DNA from: CF-162 sp040882565
Lineage (GTDB): Bacteria; Chloroflexota; Dehalococcoidia; SM23-28-2; RBG-16-64-32
Length of the DNA: 64,000 nt
Assembly (NCBI GenBank): GCA_040882565.1
Contig: JBBEAZ010000023.1
Span: 44,756-108,755 of the forward strand
Direction of reading: 5' to 3'
This document shows positions 44,737-52,238 of this stretch, in pieces. Within the stretch, counting starts at the first letter, position 1. Every line of letters starts with the position of its first letter. Under the pieces are notes generated by a model. It searched no databases. It had not been told where the DNA came from and was given only the letters and a program-made list of their open reading frames with translations. The position numbers were made by a program, and so were the translations under genes.

Positions 44737-45531
44737 GTGCCACAAAGCAAACGAAGACGGCGAAGAGGACCGGTAGACACGGGCGAGCGGAAGGCCCGTT
44801 ACCCGTTTCCGGTAAACATCCTCTTCAACGTCAAAGTCTTCTATTTCGTATTCATCATCGTCATGATCGCTTCGATGGCGGCCGTCGGACTCGGTGTCAG
44901 CCAGGGCAGCGGTAATAAGGGCCCCGGCGCGCCGATCACCGACCAGACGACCGCGCCAGAAGTCACACCTGACGTGGCCCAATGGCCGGACGGTGCCTTG
45001 CCGGTCATTGACGCGACGACGCCTCACATCGCTACCCTCCACACCAACCAGGGCGATATCGTGATCGAGTTCTCGACGAAAGCGCCCCTGACCGCGAACG
45101 GCTTCGCATTCCTCGCTGCCAAGAACTTCTTCGACGGCGACGCCTTCTTCTACGTCGACAAGCAATACTTCGCGCAGTCAGGCGACCCGAGCTGCGCTGC
45201 TGAATCCGAGAACGTATGCTCCGGCCTTGGTGGCCCAGGATACACATTGGCCTTTGAGGAGAGCGACCTGAAGCACGATCAGTGGGCAGTTGTCGCGCCG
45301 GCGCTTGGCGAAGGCGCCACGGACATGCACGGCAGCCAGTTCCGCATCCTCTACGCTGGCGATTCGCGGTTGGACGGTAAGGAGACTGTGTTTGGCACCG
45401 TTGTTGAGGGCCGGGACATCCTGGAGGGCCTCAGCAACTTTAGTGTCTGCTCCGTGAGCACGTCAGACGATTGCCACGACGATTTCGCGGACGCATTGGT
45501 GATTGAGGACGTGACTGTCGAGGAATCGTAG
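44737..45531 (+). CDS. Membrane-anchored cyclophilin-type peptidyl-prolyl isomerase
   Basis: 264 residues. A basic N-terminus (QSKRRRRRGPVD) precedes one membrane helix (VFYFVFIIVMIASMAAVG), so the rest faces outside. The isomerase domain has TPHIATLHTNQGDIVIEFST, LTANGFAFLAAKNFFDGDAF, MHGSQFRILYAGDSRLDGKE and VFGTVVEGRDILEGL. It is abbreviated compared with full cyclophilins, lacking a clear FHR motif (reads FFYVDKQYFAQSGDP), so catalytic activity is uncertain. Starts with GTG after GAGAGGTGAG. Followed by tatA. Confidence 0.87.
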   Translation: MPQSKRRRRRGPVDTGERKARYPFPVNILFNVKVFYFVFIIVMIASMAAVGLGVSQGSGNKGPGAPITDQTTAPEVTPDVAQWPDGALPVIDATTPHIATLHTNQGDIVIEFSTKAPLTANGFAFLAAKNFFDGDAFFYVDKQYFAQSGDPSCAAESENVCSGLGGPGYTLAFEESDLKHDQWAVVAPALGEGATDMHGSQFRILYAGDSRLDGKETVFGTVVEGRDILEGLSNFSVCSVSTSDDCHDDFADALVIEDVTVEES

Positions 45532-45576
45532 CCGCCGCTTGCGGGCGGTGCTATCCTTGAGGCAGGGAGTACACAA

Positions 45577-45807
45577 ATGTTTGGAAGTCTCGGCGCACCT
45601 GAACTGCTGATTATCCTTGCGATTGTCGTCGTGCTCTTCGGCGCGACGCGCATCGGCGATATCGGGAAGGGCATCGGCCGTGGCATCAAGGAGTTCCGCC
45701 GAGAGTTGAAGGATGAAGAAGCCGAGAAGCCTGAAGCCACGGTCGCGGCCTCCGCGTCAGCGCCCGCCGAGACCGTGAAGGAAGAGAAGCCCTCCGAGAC
45801 CCCCTAG
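45577..45807 (+). CDS. tatA: Twin-arginine translocase subunit TatA/E
   Basis: 76 residues: N-terminal helix GAPELLIILAIVVVLFGATR, amphipathic helix IGDIGKGIGRGIKEFRREL and an acidic, disordered tail. The FG motif before the hinge is present (LFGATRIGDIG). Part of the folded-protein export pathway; tatC is not in the window. Ribosome binding site CAGGGAG. An intrinsic terminator follows. Confidence 0.95.
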   Translation: MFGSLGAPELLIILAIVVVLFGATRIGDIGKGIGRGIKEFRRELKDEEAEKPEATVAASASAPAETVKEEKPSETP

Positions 45808-45830
45808 TCCGTAAGGACTGGGAGGCATAG

Positions 45831-45855
45831 ACGCCGGCGAATCCGCCGGCGTTTT
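45831..45855 (+). terminator. Intrinsic terminator after tatA
   Basis: ACGCCGGCG, loop AATC, CGCCGGCGT, then TTT. A 9-bp perfect stem. It also abuts the stop of the convergent small membrane protein gene. Confidence 0.8.
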
Positions 45856-46118
45856 CATTTGCCGGAGGCTTCGGCGCCGCGCTCGATAAAGAACATCAGG
45901 AACAGGAAGACCACTGTCACGCCAGTGCAGGCCAGCGCCGGCATCCAGATCGCGCCGATCAGGAAGAAGATCGCCAGAGCGGCGGCAAAGCCCATCCCCG
46001 AAACAACCACTATCCGCGCGAAGATGATGCCGAGCGGCACCTGCCGGATCAGGACAACGCGACCCTCTTCTTCCAGGTCGTCATCGGGCGTGTCGTAATC
46101 GCCGCTTTGGAGCGCCAT
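45855..46118 (-). CDS. Small two-helix membrane protein
   Basis: 87 residues from MALQSGDYDTPDDDLEEEGR. Two hydrophobic segments follow (PLGIIFARIVVVSGMGFAAA region and ACTGVTVVFLFLMFFIERG), with an acidic cytoplasmic N-terminus. An alternative start three codons upstream exists. The chosen ATG has TACGAT seven bases upstream, resembling the leaderless geometry of other genes here. Family unknown; convergent with tatA. Confidence 0.65.
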   Translation of the reverse strand: MALQSGDYDTPDDDLEEEGRVVLIRQVPLGIIFARIVVVSGMGFAAALAIFFLIGAIWMPALACTGVTVVFLFLMFFIERGAEASGK

Positions 46119-46249
46119 CACAAGCATCGTAGCGTGGCGGTGGGGCGTTGAGCAAAACGCGTCCTTAACGCAACCGGGCCTTTACTTTAGCGCGGCGAGA
46201 ATCCGGCGAGGCGGGCGCGCGAGAATGGGGATGCAAGGAGGAGACGCAG

Positions 46250-46483
46250 ATGCGCACCCTATTCATCGGAATGGTGATAGCCCTCGCCCTGGGCTTCACC
46301 CTCAAGAACGTTGAGACCTCGGAGGAGGCCAGCAGCGCCGTGGACAGCAGCGTCAGCCGGGTCAGCGGCTACTTTGAAGACGGCGGAGTTTCCGCCGGGA
46401 CTCACGAAAAGCTGGCGCACACCGCGGCGGACGCGAAGGACGTTGGCGAAGACCTCTTCCACAAGTTCAACGACTCCGAATAG
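46250..46483 (+). CDS. Small membrane or exported protein (77 aa)
   Basis: MRTLFIGMVIALALGFTLKN forms one N-terminal helix, followed by a soluble, acidic, Ser-rich helical region (SSAVDSSVSRVSGYFEDGG, HEKLAHTAADAKDVGEDLF). AAGGAGGAGACGCAG gives a very strong ribosome binding site. No family recognised. Confidence 0.7.
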   Translation: MRTLFIGMVIALALGFTLKNVETSEEASSAVDSSVSRVSGYFEDGGVSAGTHEKLAHTAADAKDVGEDLFHKFNDSE

Positions 46484-46503
46484 ACCCGCTTCGGAAGGTC
46501 GCG

Positions 46504-46989
46504 CTAGAGCCATGGCGGCAGCAGCCGCTTGATGACGAGCCACGCCCGGCCGTAGACGGGCGTCTCGGCCGAGTAGTCCTGCGTCAGCACGCGCACCGGC
46601 TTGACCGCCAGCGTTATCTCCACCCCCCGCTGCACCTCGTCCGCTGCCACCTGCATATACGCAGCGCCCGCGATCGCGCCGAGGTAGTGGCGCGCCATCT
46701 TCGGGCCGAGCGCATCGTCCACCGCCTCGATCGTCGCCGCGCCGTATACCGTCACGCTCTTGTACGGCGGACGTTCGTCCTGGACGCAGACCGTCACGCG
46801 CGGGTCGTTGCGGATGTTCTTCGCCTTCTCGCTTTCGTCTGCCGTGCGCATGAGGATTGCACCGTCACGGTAGAGGTACCAGATCGGCGTCAGCAGCGGC
46901 TCACCGCTGGCGCGGATGGTCCCGAGGACGGCGACGTGCCGTCCCTTCAGGAAGCGCTCCCACTGTGGCTTCGAGAGTCGATTCGGCAT
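46504..46989 (-). CDS. PPOX-class (F420/FMN-binding) oxidoreductase-like protein
   Basis: 161 residues of the pyridoxamine-phosphate-oxidase-like split barrel: LKGRHVAVLGTIRASGEPLL, TPIWYLYRDGAILMRTADES, EKAKNIRNDPRVTVCVQDE and YKSVTVYGAATIE, typical of F420-dependent members. It has no ribosome binding site. The start codon lies only nine bases from the 3' CCA of tRNA-Pro, so its mRNA may be made by processing of the tRNA transcript. Confidence 0.88.
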   Translation of the reverse strand: MPNRLSKPQWERFLKGRHVAVLGTIRASGEPLLTPIWYLYRDGAILMRTADESEKAKNIRNDPRVTVCVQDERPPYKSVTVYGAATIEAVDDALGPKMARHYLGAIAGAAYMQVAADEVQRGVEITLAVKPVRVLTQDYSAETPVYGRAWLVIKRLLPPWL

Positions 46990-46998
46990 GGCAGCAGA

Positions 46999-47076
46999 TG
47001 GTCGGGGTGGACGGATTCGAACCGTCGACCTCCTGGCCCCAAACCAGGCGCTCTAACCTAGCTGAGCTACACCCCG
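46999..47076 (-). tRNA. tRNA-Pro (anticodon TGG), CCA encoded
   Basis: Reverse strand: acceptor CGGGGTG/CACCCCG, D-arm AGCTCAGCTAGGTTAGAGC, anticodon stem CCTGG/CCAGG with loop TTTGGGG (TGG), T-loop GGTTCGAATCC, discriminator A, encoded CCA (47001-46999). A TAACCT box (47091-47086) lies nine bases upstream. Confidence 0.96.
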
Positions 47077-47115
47077 CTGCGATTCAGGTTAAGCGTGGGC
47101 GCGTGGAGCGGTCAA

Positions 47116-47820
47116 TCAGCCGCTGTGCGTCGCCAGCGGCACTCGCTCCACCTCTACTGAGCCGTCCGTGCATAGACGCACCGCATTCACCGTCGTAGCG
47201 AGGTCAGGAGAGCCGCAGTAGTAGGCGGGGACGCGGCCGTCGCCGGCAGGCCCAGCCTGCGGCCAGTGCCCGAGGGCGACGTAGGCCGCGCCGCTGTTGG
47301 CGATATCGTCGTCGGTGATCAGCCAGCCGCGGTGGTGGTCGGCGGGCGTCTGGTACCAGTGGCCGTGCGCCATGGCGATGCGGCGGCAGGCCTCGGGCGG
47401 CGGCGCATCGCTGAGGGGCGACATGTTCGCGTAGTCGAGATGCGCGCGGCCCCAGACCTCGAGGTCGTGTTCGGGCCAGACGAAGCGATCATCGCTGCTG
47501 ACGCCGAGGACGTGAACGTTCGGCACATCGGCGAGGCCGCCTCGGCGGTAGACGGAGTCGGCGGTGATCGGGTCGTGGTTGCCGGGCAAGATGACGACGG
47601 GCATGCGCGCGTCGTCCAGCAGGCGCGCGACCATGTCGAGCTTCGTCAGCGGCACACGGTTGTGGTCGAATATGTCGCCGGCGAGCAGGAGGATGTCCGC
47701 GCCAAGTTGCGAGGCGGTCGCGAGCACGCGGCAGAGCGGGTGGAACTCGTCCATGAACCGGCCGTCGATGTGAAGGTCGGACGTGTGGACGATCGTTAGG
47801 TCGCCGTTGACAGCGCTCAC
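47116..47820 (-). CDS. Metallophosphoesterase (SbcD/calcineurin-like)
   Basis: 234 residues with the five-block phosphoesterase signature: HTSDLHIDGRF, LLLAGDIFDHNRVP, ILPGNHDPIT, then MAHGHW and ALGHWPQAG. The early part resembles SbcD/Mre11 nucleases, but the protein is short and no SbcC partner is present, so substrate (nucleic acid or nucleotide) is open. The GTG start overlaps the pyrD stop as GTGA, so it is coupled to pyrimidine gene expression. Confidence 0.87.
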   Translation of the reverse strand: MSAVNGDLTIVHTSDLHIDGRFMDEFHPLCRVLATASQLGADILLLAGDIFDHNRVPLTKLDMVARLLDDARMPVVILPGNHDPITADSVYRRGGLADVPNVHVLGVSSDDRFVWPEHDLEVWGRAHLDYANMSPLSDAPPPEACRRIAMAHGHWYQTPADHHRGWLITDDDIANSGAAYVALGHWPQAGPAGDGRVPAYYCGSPDLATTVNAVRLCTDGSVEVERVPLATHSG

Positions 47821-48755
47821 CCCGGCAGCGTCGCCGCGCCGATCAACTCACGCACGTCCTCGACGCCTTGCTCGTGCATGTACGCCTCGATACCCTCGAG
47901 AACATCGAGGGCTGCGCTGGGGTTGCGGAAGGTCGCCGTGCCCACCTGCACGGCAGACGCGCCCGCGAGCAGGAACTCGACGGCGTCCTCGCCGGTCGTG
48001 ATGCCGCCGCAGCCGATGACCGGCACGCTCACTGCCTGCGAGACGATGTAGACAAGGCGCACGGCAATCGGCTTGAGGGCGGGGCCGGAGAGGCCGCCTG
48101 CGCCCCAGCCGAGTGCGGGCCGGCGTGTATGGATGTCGATTTGCATCGCGGGGTAGGTGTTGATCAGGGTGAGCGCGTCGGCCCCACCATCGACGATCGC
48201 GGAGGCCACGCCGACGATGTCGGTGACGTTGGGCGTCAGCTTGACAATCAGCGGCAGGCCGGCACTACGGCGGACCGCGTAGGTGACCTCGCTAGCGGCC
48301 CGCGGGTCGACACCGAACTCCATGCCGCTCTCGACGTTCGGACAGCTGACATTCATCTCGATGCCGGAGACGCCGGGCAAGCCGTCGAGGCGCGAGGCCA
48401 GTTCGGCGTAGTCGGCGATCGTCTCGCCAGCAATGTTGGCGATGACAGGGACGGTCCACGTCTCCCAGACGGGTGCAACGTCGCTGATGATCGCATCGAT
48501 TCCGATGTTCTGGAGACCGATGGAGTTGATCATGCCGGCGGCGGTCTCAGCAATGCGCGGCTGGACATTGCCCTTGCGCGGCTTGCGCGTGATCGCCTTG
48601 CTGACGATAGCGCCGAGACGCTGGATGTCGAAGATCTTCTGGTACTCAAGGCCGTTGCCGAACGTGCCGGAAGCGGTCATCACGGGGTTTGTCAGCGAAA
48701 GCGAGCGCTTGCCGCCGGTCACGAGGTCGATATGCAGGTCCACGTCAGGATCCAT
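47817..48755 (-). CDS. pyrD: Dihydroorotate dehydrogenase, catalytic subunit (class 1B)
   Basis: 312 residues; oxidises dihydroorotate to orotate with FMN. LTNPVMTASGTFGNGLEYQK, VSKAITRKPRKGNVQPRIAE, IEMNVSCPNVESGMEFG (with the catalytic Cys region), GVASAIVDGGADALTLINTY and VPVIGCGGITTGEDAVEFL are class 1 landmarks. The presence of pyrK in the main pyr operon (52651-53424) marks it as the NAD-linked 1B type. ATG at 48755 fits the homology; an upstream in-frame start at 48788 is in the terminator hairpin. Confidence 0.96.
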   Translation of the reverse strand: MDPDVDLHIDLVTGGKRSLSLTNPVMTASGTFGNGLEYQKIFDIQRLGAIVSKAITRKPRKGNVQPRIAETAAGMINSIGLQNIGIDAIISDVAPVWETWTVPVIANIAGETIADYAELASRLDGLPGVSGIEMNVSCPNVESGMEFGVDPRAASEVTYAVRRSAGLPLIVKLTPNVTDIVGVASAIVDGGADALTLINTYPAMQIDIHTRRPALGWGAGGLSGPALKPIAVRLVYIVSQAVSVPVIGCGGITTGEDAVEFLLAGASAVQVGTATFRNPSAALDVLEGIEAYMHEQGVEDVRELIGAATLPG

Positions 48756-48763
48756 GATACACG

Positions 48764-48800
48764 GCACAAAACAAGAGGCCTTCCGCAAACGCGGAAGGCC
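48764..48800 (-). terminator. Intrinsic terminator after the zinc-ribbon gene
   Basis: Reverse strand GGCCTTCCGC, loop GTTT, GCGGAAGGCC, then TCTTGTTTTG. A 10-bp perfect stem followed by a T-rich tract, between the zinc-ribbon gene and pyrD. Confidence 0.75.
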
Positions 48801-48823
48801 TTGCTGCGGGGGTGTGTCCGTGC

Positions 48824-49141
48824 TTAAACGAGCGCGACGTCTCGCGAGGCGCCGGAAGCGGCGATCTCGTCGTCTTCGACGTGCTTAACCGCCGTGCGGC
48901 TGCCGCGCCAGGGGGTGTAGCCCTTGTTCTCGCCGCTGTCATCGTCCCAGACGTAGTCTGTCGTGGAGTTGCGGAACTCCCGCTCTTCACCACAGCGCTT
49001 GCAAACACCCTGGCTCATGGCGCCGCGGGGCGACGCGATCTTCCAGTGGTGCTGGCAGGTCGGAACTTCGGTGACCGTTGTCGCCTCGACCGGCGCTTCC
49101 GCCCTGGGCCGTCTCTTTTCGATTACTTGACTCTTCGCCAT
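48824..49141 (-). CDS. Small zinc-ribbon-like protein
   Basis: 105 residues. The core is PTCQHHWKIASPRGAMSQGV followed by CKRCGEEREFRNSTTDY, giving C-x2-H...C-x2-C ligands for one metal ion, then an acidic tail. The ATG at 49141 is chosen from three adjacent start codons because GGAGG lies seven bases away. No function known. Has its own -10 (TATAAT at 49245-49240) and terminator, so it is probably an independent gene, divergent from the Mrp gene. Confidence 0.75.
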   Translation of the reverse strand: MAKSQVIEKRRPRAEAPVEATTVTEVPTCQHHWKIASPRGAMSQGVCKRCGEEREFRNSTTDYVWDDDSGENKGYTPWRGSRTAVKHVEDDEIAASGASRDVALV

Positions 49142-49239
49142 CATCAACCCTCCGGGTCTTCACTTTCCTTGTCTTGTGCAACAAAGATGTCGTCTGAGGC
49201 TGATACGTTACATACGACTCTTTGGATGTACCCCATGGG

Positions 49240-49245
49240 GGTATT
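49240..49245 (-). promoter_or_regulatory. -10 box (TATAAT) for the zinc-ribbon gene
   Basis: Perfect reverse-strand TATAAT about 100 bases before the start. The adjacent GTACCCCATGGGGGTA (49228-49243) is an imperfect palindrome. Confidence 0.5.
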
Positions 49246-49301
49246 ATACATGGATTAACACTCTATAGGCTGTCTAAATTATCCTTCACTAACCATCGTT
49301 G

Positions 49302-49307
49302 TATACT
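49302..49307 (+). promoter_or_regulatory. -10 box (TATACT) for the Mrp gene
   Basis: TATACT, 112 bases before the Mrp start. No strong -35 is seen. Confidence 0.4.
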
Positions 49308-49419
49308 TATAACGGTCGCCGGCTGAAAAGGTTTCTCTGTACGCAATCGATAAGGAGCACATTCTCTCGCATTTGATCGCGACGGACGGGACCGCGCGAA
49401 CGACTGCGAAAGGAACCGA

Positions 49420-50511
49420 ATGACAGATTCGAACGGTGTGACGAAGGACGAGGTCCTTGCCGCACTGAGCCAGATCCAGGACCCAGACCTCCACAAGGAC
49501 ATCGTCTCGCTGGGCTTCGTCCCTGAAGACTCGATCAACATCTGCGGCGAGAGCATCGCCGTGAAGATCGTGCTCACGACGCCGGCCTGCCCGGTCCGCG
49601 AGGAGATGAAGGCGCAGGCCGAGCAACTGCTGCTGGCCCTGCCCGGCGTCGAACGCGCCGAAGTCGAGATGGACGCGACAGTGCGTTCCACCGGCATCGG
49701 TCACGGCCCGAAGGTGGTTGAAGGTGTGCGCAACATCATCGCTGTCGCTTCAAACAAGGGCGGAGTCGGCAAGTCGACCGTTGCCGTGAATCTTGCGATC
49801 TCGTTGCAGCGCTTCGGCGCGAAGGTCGGCCTGCTGGACGCTGACATCACCGGCCCCAACGTGCCGACGATGCTCGGGATTAGCGCCGGCGTCCAGGCTG
49901 ACACCGGCCTTGGGATCATCGAGCGGTACGGAATCCGCGCGGCCTCATTGGGCTTCGTGCTCAAGAGGGGCCTACCGGTGGTTTGGCGCGGGCCGATGAT
50001 CGGCAGCGGTGTGCGCCAGCTCCTCCACGACCTGCCGTGGGCCGATGATGGCGAACTGGACTACCTGGTGATCGACCTGCCACCGGGCACCAGCGACGCC
50101 TCGATGAGCGCCGCGGGAGAAGCACCGATCGCCGGCGCGGTCGTGGTAACGACGCCCAACGCCGTGTCGATCGAAGATGCCACAAAGGCCGTGGGCATGT
50201 TCGAGAAGCTGAACGTGCCCGTCTTCGGACTCGTCGAGAATATGAGCTACTTCATCTGCCCGCACTGCGGCGACCGGACCGATATCTTCGGGACGGGCGG
50301 CGCCGAGGTGATGGCCGACGAACTCGGTATCGACTTCCTGGGTGCGATCCCGCTCGACCCCGGGGTGCGCGCCGGTGCCGACGCGGGCGTGCCGATCGTC
50401 GAGAGCGACCCCGAGTCGCCGATTGCGGTAGCGTTCGGGAAGATTGCGCAGCGCGTCGCGGCAAAGACGAGCGTGCAGCACTTCTTCGCCGAAGCTCCCG
50501 CCAACGCCTAA
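49420..50511 (+). CDS. mrp: Mrp/NBP35-family P-loop ATPase (Fe-S carrier)
   Basis: 363 residues; binds and transfers Fe-S clusters with ATP. An N-terminal MIP18 (DUF59) domain (EVLAALSQIQDPDLHKDIVS) is fused to the ATPase. Its deviant Walker A is SNKGGVGKSTVAVNLA (about 113-120), then LLDADITGPNVPTMLGI, IDLPPGTSDASMS and the cluster-binding CxxC in YFICPHCGDRTDIFG. AAAGGAACCG is the ribosome binding site. Upstream of the regulator/P-II unit but with its own promoter. Confidence 0.95.
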   Translation: MTDSNGVTKDEVLAALSQIQDPDLHKDIVSLGFVPEDSINICGESIAVKIVLTTPACPVREEMKAQAEQLLLALPGVERAEVEMDATVRSTGIGHGPKVVEGVRNIIAVASNKGGVGKSTVAVNLAISLQRFGAKVGLLDADITGPNVPTMLGISAGVQADTGLGIIERYGIRAASLGFVLKRGLPVVWRGPMIGSGVRQLLHDLPWADDGELDYLVIDLPPGTSDASMSAAGEAPIAGAVVVTTPNAVSIEDATKAVGMFEKLNVPVFGLVENMSYFICPHCGDRTDIFGTGGAEVMADELGIDFLGAIPLDPGVRAGADAGVPIVESDPESPIAVAFGKIAQRVAAKTSVQHFFAEAPANA

Positions 50512-50520
50512 CGGCGTTCG

Positions 50521-50575
50521 CGTAACAAGGGCTTAACGCCGGAGTAACATCGCCGCAACCGGCGCGTAATGGCGA
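50521..50575 (+). repeat. Five tandem 11-bp direct repeats (OmpR-type operator candidate)
   Basis: Units: CGTAACAAGGG, CTTAACGCCGG, AGTAACATCGC, CGCAACCGGCG, CGTAATGGCGA. All carry an xxxAA(C/T) core at the same phase of 11 bp. They end five bases before the -10 box of the OmpR-type regulator gene. 11-bp spacing is what PhoB/OmpR-family winged-helix proteins recognise. Confidence 0.75.
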
Positions 50576-50580
50576 CCGCT

Positions 50581-50586
50581 TAGTCT
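50581..50586 (+). promoter_or_regulatory. -10 box (TAGTCT) six bases before the regulator start
   Basis: TAGTCT, six bases, ATG at 50593. Leaderless geometry; the repeat array lies immediately upstream where an activator would bind in place of a -35. Confidence 0.5.
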
Positions 50587-50592
50587 GCAGGC

Positions 50593-50973
50593 ATGGTTCC
50601 ACCGCGAATCGTCGTCGGCAACGTAACGATCGACAAGGGCCGTTTCGAGGTGTGGGTGGGGGAAGAGCGGATCGAACTCACCTTCGTCGAATTCGAGCTG
50701 CTGTATGCGCTCGCGCGCAACGCTGGCAGGGTCGTCCCTCGCTCGCGCCTCAAGCTTGACGTGTGGAACGAACACACGAAGGGCGACGACCGTAAGCTCA
50801 CCGTGCACTTCTCGCGTCTGCGCAAGAAGCTGCGTACCGGCGGCAGTGTCCTCCAGATCGAGACGGTCAAGAAGCGCGGTTACATGCTGACGCTGGGCAC
50901 TGAGCGCGAGGAAGCAAGCCTGGCAACACAGGCGCGGTTGGTGCCGGCACGCTACGAAAGGAGCGATCTCTGA
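50593..50973 (+). CDS. Orphan OmpR/PhoB-type winged-helix DNA-binding protein
   Basis: 126 residues consisting of one Trans_reg_C domain, without a receiver. ERIELTFVEFELLYALARNA, GRVVPRSRLKLDVWNE, KLTVHFSRLRKKLRTGGSVL and IETVKKRGYMLTLG follow the winged-helix pattern, including the recognition helix and C-terminal hairpin. The stop overlaps the P-II start by one base (TGATG), so the two are co-translated. It may bind the five 11-bp repeats upstream of its own gene. With no phospho-acceptor, its activity might be set through P-II instead; that is inference. Confidence 0.9.
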   Translation: MVPPRIVVGNVTIDKGRFEVWVGEERIELTFVEFELLYALARNAGRVVPRSRLKLDVWNEHTKGDDRKLTVHFSRLRKKLRTGGSVLQIETVKKRGYMLTLGTEREEASLATQARLVPARYERSDL

Positions 50974-51347
50974 TGAAACGGATCGAGGCAATCATTCGCC
51001 CGGAGAAGATCCTTGATGTGAAGGCGGCGCTGGAGCGTCTGGGCTACGGCGGCATGACGGTGACCGAGGTGAAAGGTCACGGCACGCAGCGCGGCATCAA
51101 AGAGGAGTGGAACGGCAAGGAGTTCTGGATCGAGTTCCTGCCGAAGCTGTGGTTCCTGATGGTTGTGGACGACAAGGACGTCGATGAGGTCGTCGACGCG
51201 ATCTGCGAGAACGCGGTAACGGGTGAGCCGGGCGACGGCAAGGTCTTCGTCTCCGACATAATCGACGCCGTTCGTGTCCGCACGCGCGAGCGGGGTGTTG
51301 CCGCGCTTACAGGCGGCACGCCCGTCGTTACTCCCGGCGCCGGTTAG
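50973..51347 (+). CDS. P-II family nitrogen-regulator protein with atypical T-loop
   Basis: 124 residues, the usual trimeric P-II size. MKRIEAIIRPEKILDVKAAL, VTEVKGHGTQRG (with the T-loop start and conserved Gln), KEFWIEFLPKLWFLMVVDD, DVDEVVDAICENAVTGEPGD and GKVFVSDIIDAVRVRTRERG are standard, including the C-loop GDGK. In the T-loop the positions equivalent to Tyr46 and Tyr51 of E. coli GlnB read Trp and Phe (EEWNGKEF), so uridylylation at Tyr51 is impossible. No amtB or glnA is adjacent. One-base overlap with the winged-helix gene. Confidence 0.93.
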   Translation: MKRIEAIIRPEKILDVKAALERLGYGGMTVTEVKGHGTQRGIKEEWNGKEFWIEFLPKLWFLMVVDDKDVDEVVDAICENAVTGEPGDGKVFVSDIIDAVRVRTRERGVAALTGGTPVVTPGAG

Positions 51348-52168
51348 AGCGCCTGGAAGACGCGTCGCCCGTTCTCGGTGGCGATGCGCCCGAAGCCGTT
51401 GCCGGGGAAGTGGCAGAACGCCGCCAACGAGCCGTCCGCCTCCAGTTGATCGAGCACCTTGCGCCGTGAGGCGATCGAGCTTGGGTGGTCGGTATCGAAC
51501 GAGGGACACCACTCGGGCCGGTCGACCTGCGCGGGATGGTGCGCGAGATCGCCGGTGATCAGGATCTTCTCGCCGCCCGAGTTGACGAGGACGCTGGAGT
51601 GGCCGGGGGTGTGTCCCGGCGTAGGCACCGTAGTGACTTCTGGAGTCAAGGTGATCTCGCCGTCGTACAGCTCGAGCCGGTCGATCTCCTTGAGCGGGAT
51701 GACCTGCTGCATGTGGGGGTTTGCCGCGAGGTCCTGGGAGAACATCTCGTAGTCAGCGCGCGGACCGTAGTACCGGGCGTTCGGGAAGTTGGGCTTCCCG
51801 TCGGGGGAAATGTTCCAGCCCACGTGATCGACGTGCAGGTGCGTGTGGATGACGAAGTCGACGGATTCCGGCGGCACGCCCTTGGACTTCATGTCGCCGA
51901 GCAAGTTGCCGGTGAGGCCGCCCAGCATAGCGATCGGCCCGGGGCCGATACCGGTGTCGACGACAATCGTCTTACCGCCCGAGCGCACCGCGTAAGCACC
52001 ACAGTCCGCCGCGAGCCCAAACTTGCCGAAGCACCCGGGGTACAGGTCGCGATAGGCCTCGAAGTCTGACATCGCGAGGTTCGGGAACATCATCTGGGAC
52101 GGGAATTCGAGGTCGAGGTCGTGGAGGGCGATGATCTCTGCGTTGCCAACGGTGATGGAGTCTGACAT
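51344..52168 (-). CDS. Metallo-beta-lactamase-fold hydrolase
   Basis: 274 residues. Zinc site motif HTHLHVDHVGWN, then TVPTPGHTPGHSSVLVN and ILITGDLAHHPAQ with a later FCHFPGNGFGRI. Closest in layout to lactonase/quorum-quenching and MBL esterase groups, but substrate is not predictable. AGAGGAAACACC precedes the ATG. Its stop shares TTAG with the convergent P-II gene. Confidence 0.9.
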   Translation of the reverse strand: MSDSITVGNAEIIALHDLDLEFPSQMMFPNLAMSDFEAYRDLYPGCFGKFGLAADCGAYAVRSGGKTIVVDTGIGPGPIAMLGGLTGNLLGDMKSKGVPPESVDFVIHTHLHVDHVGWNISPDGKPNFPNARYYGPRADYEMFSQDLAANPHMQQVIPLKEIDRLELYDGEITLTPEVTTVPTPGHTPGHSSVLVNSGGEKILITGDLAHHPAQVDRPEWCPSFDTDHPSSIASRRKVLDQLEADGSLAAFCHFPGNGFGRIATENGRRVFQAL

Positions 52169-52238
52169 GGTGTTTCCTCTTTCTGTTGCGCCGCCAGTAT
52201 TATGCGGGGAGGGCGCAAGCTGTCAATCGAGGGCCTTG

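Noticed and set aside
47868..48827. Long forward frame opposite pyrD
   Set aside because: Mirror of a well-identified gene; composition is that of an antisense GC-rich frame.
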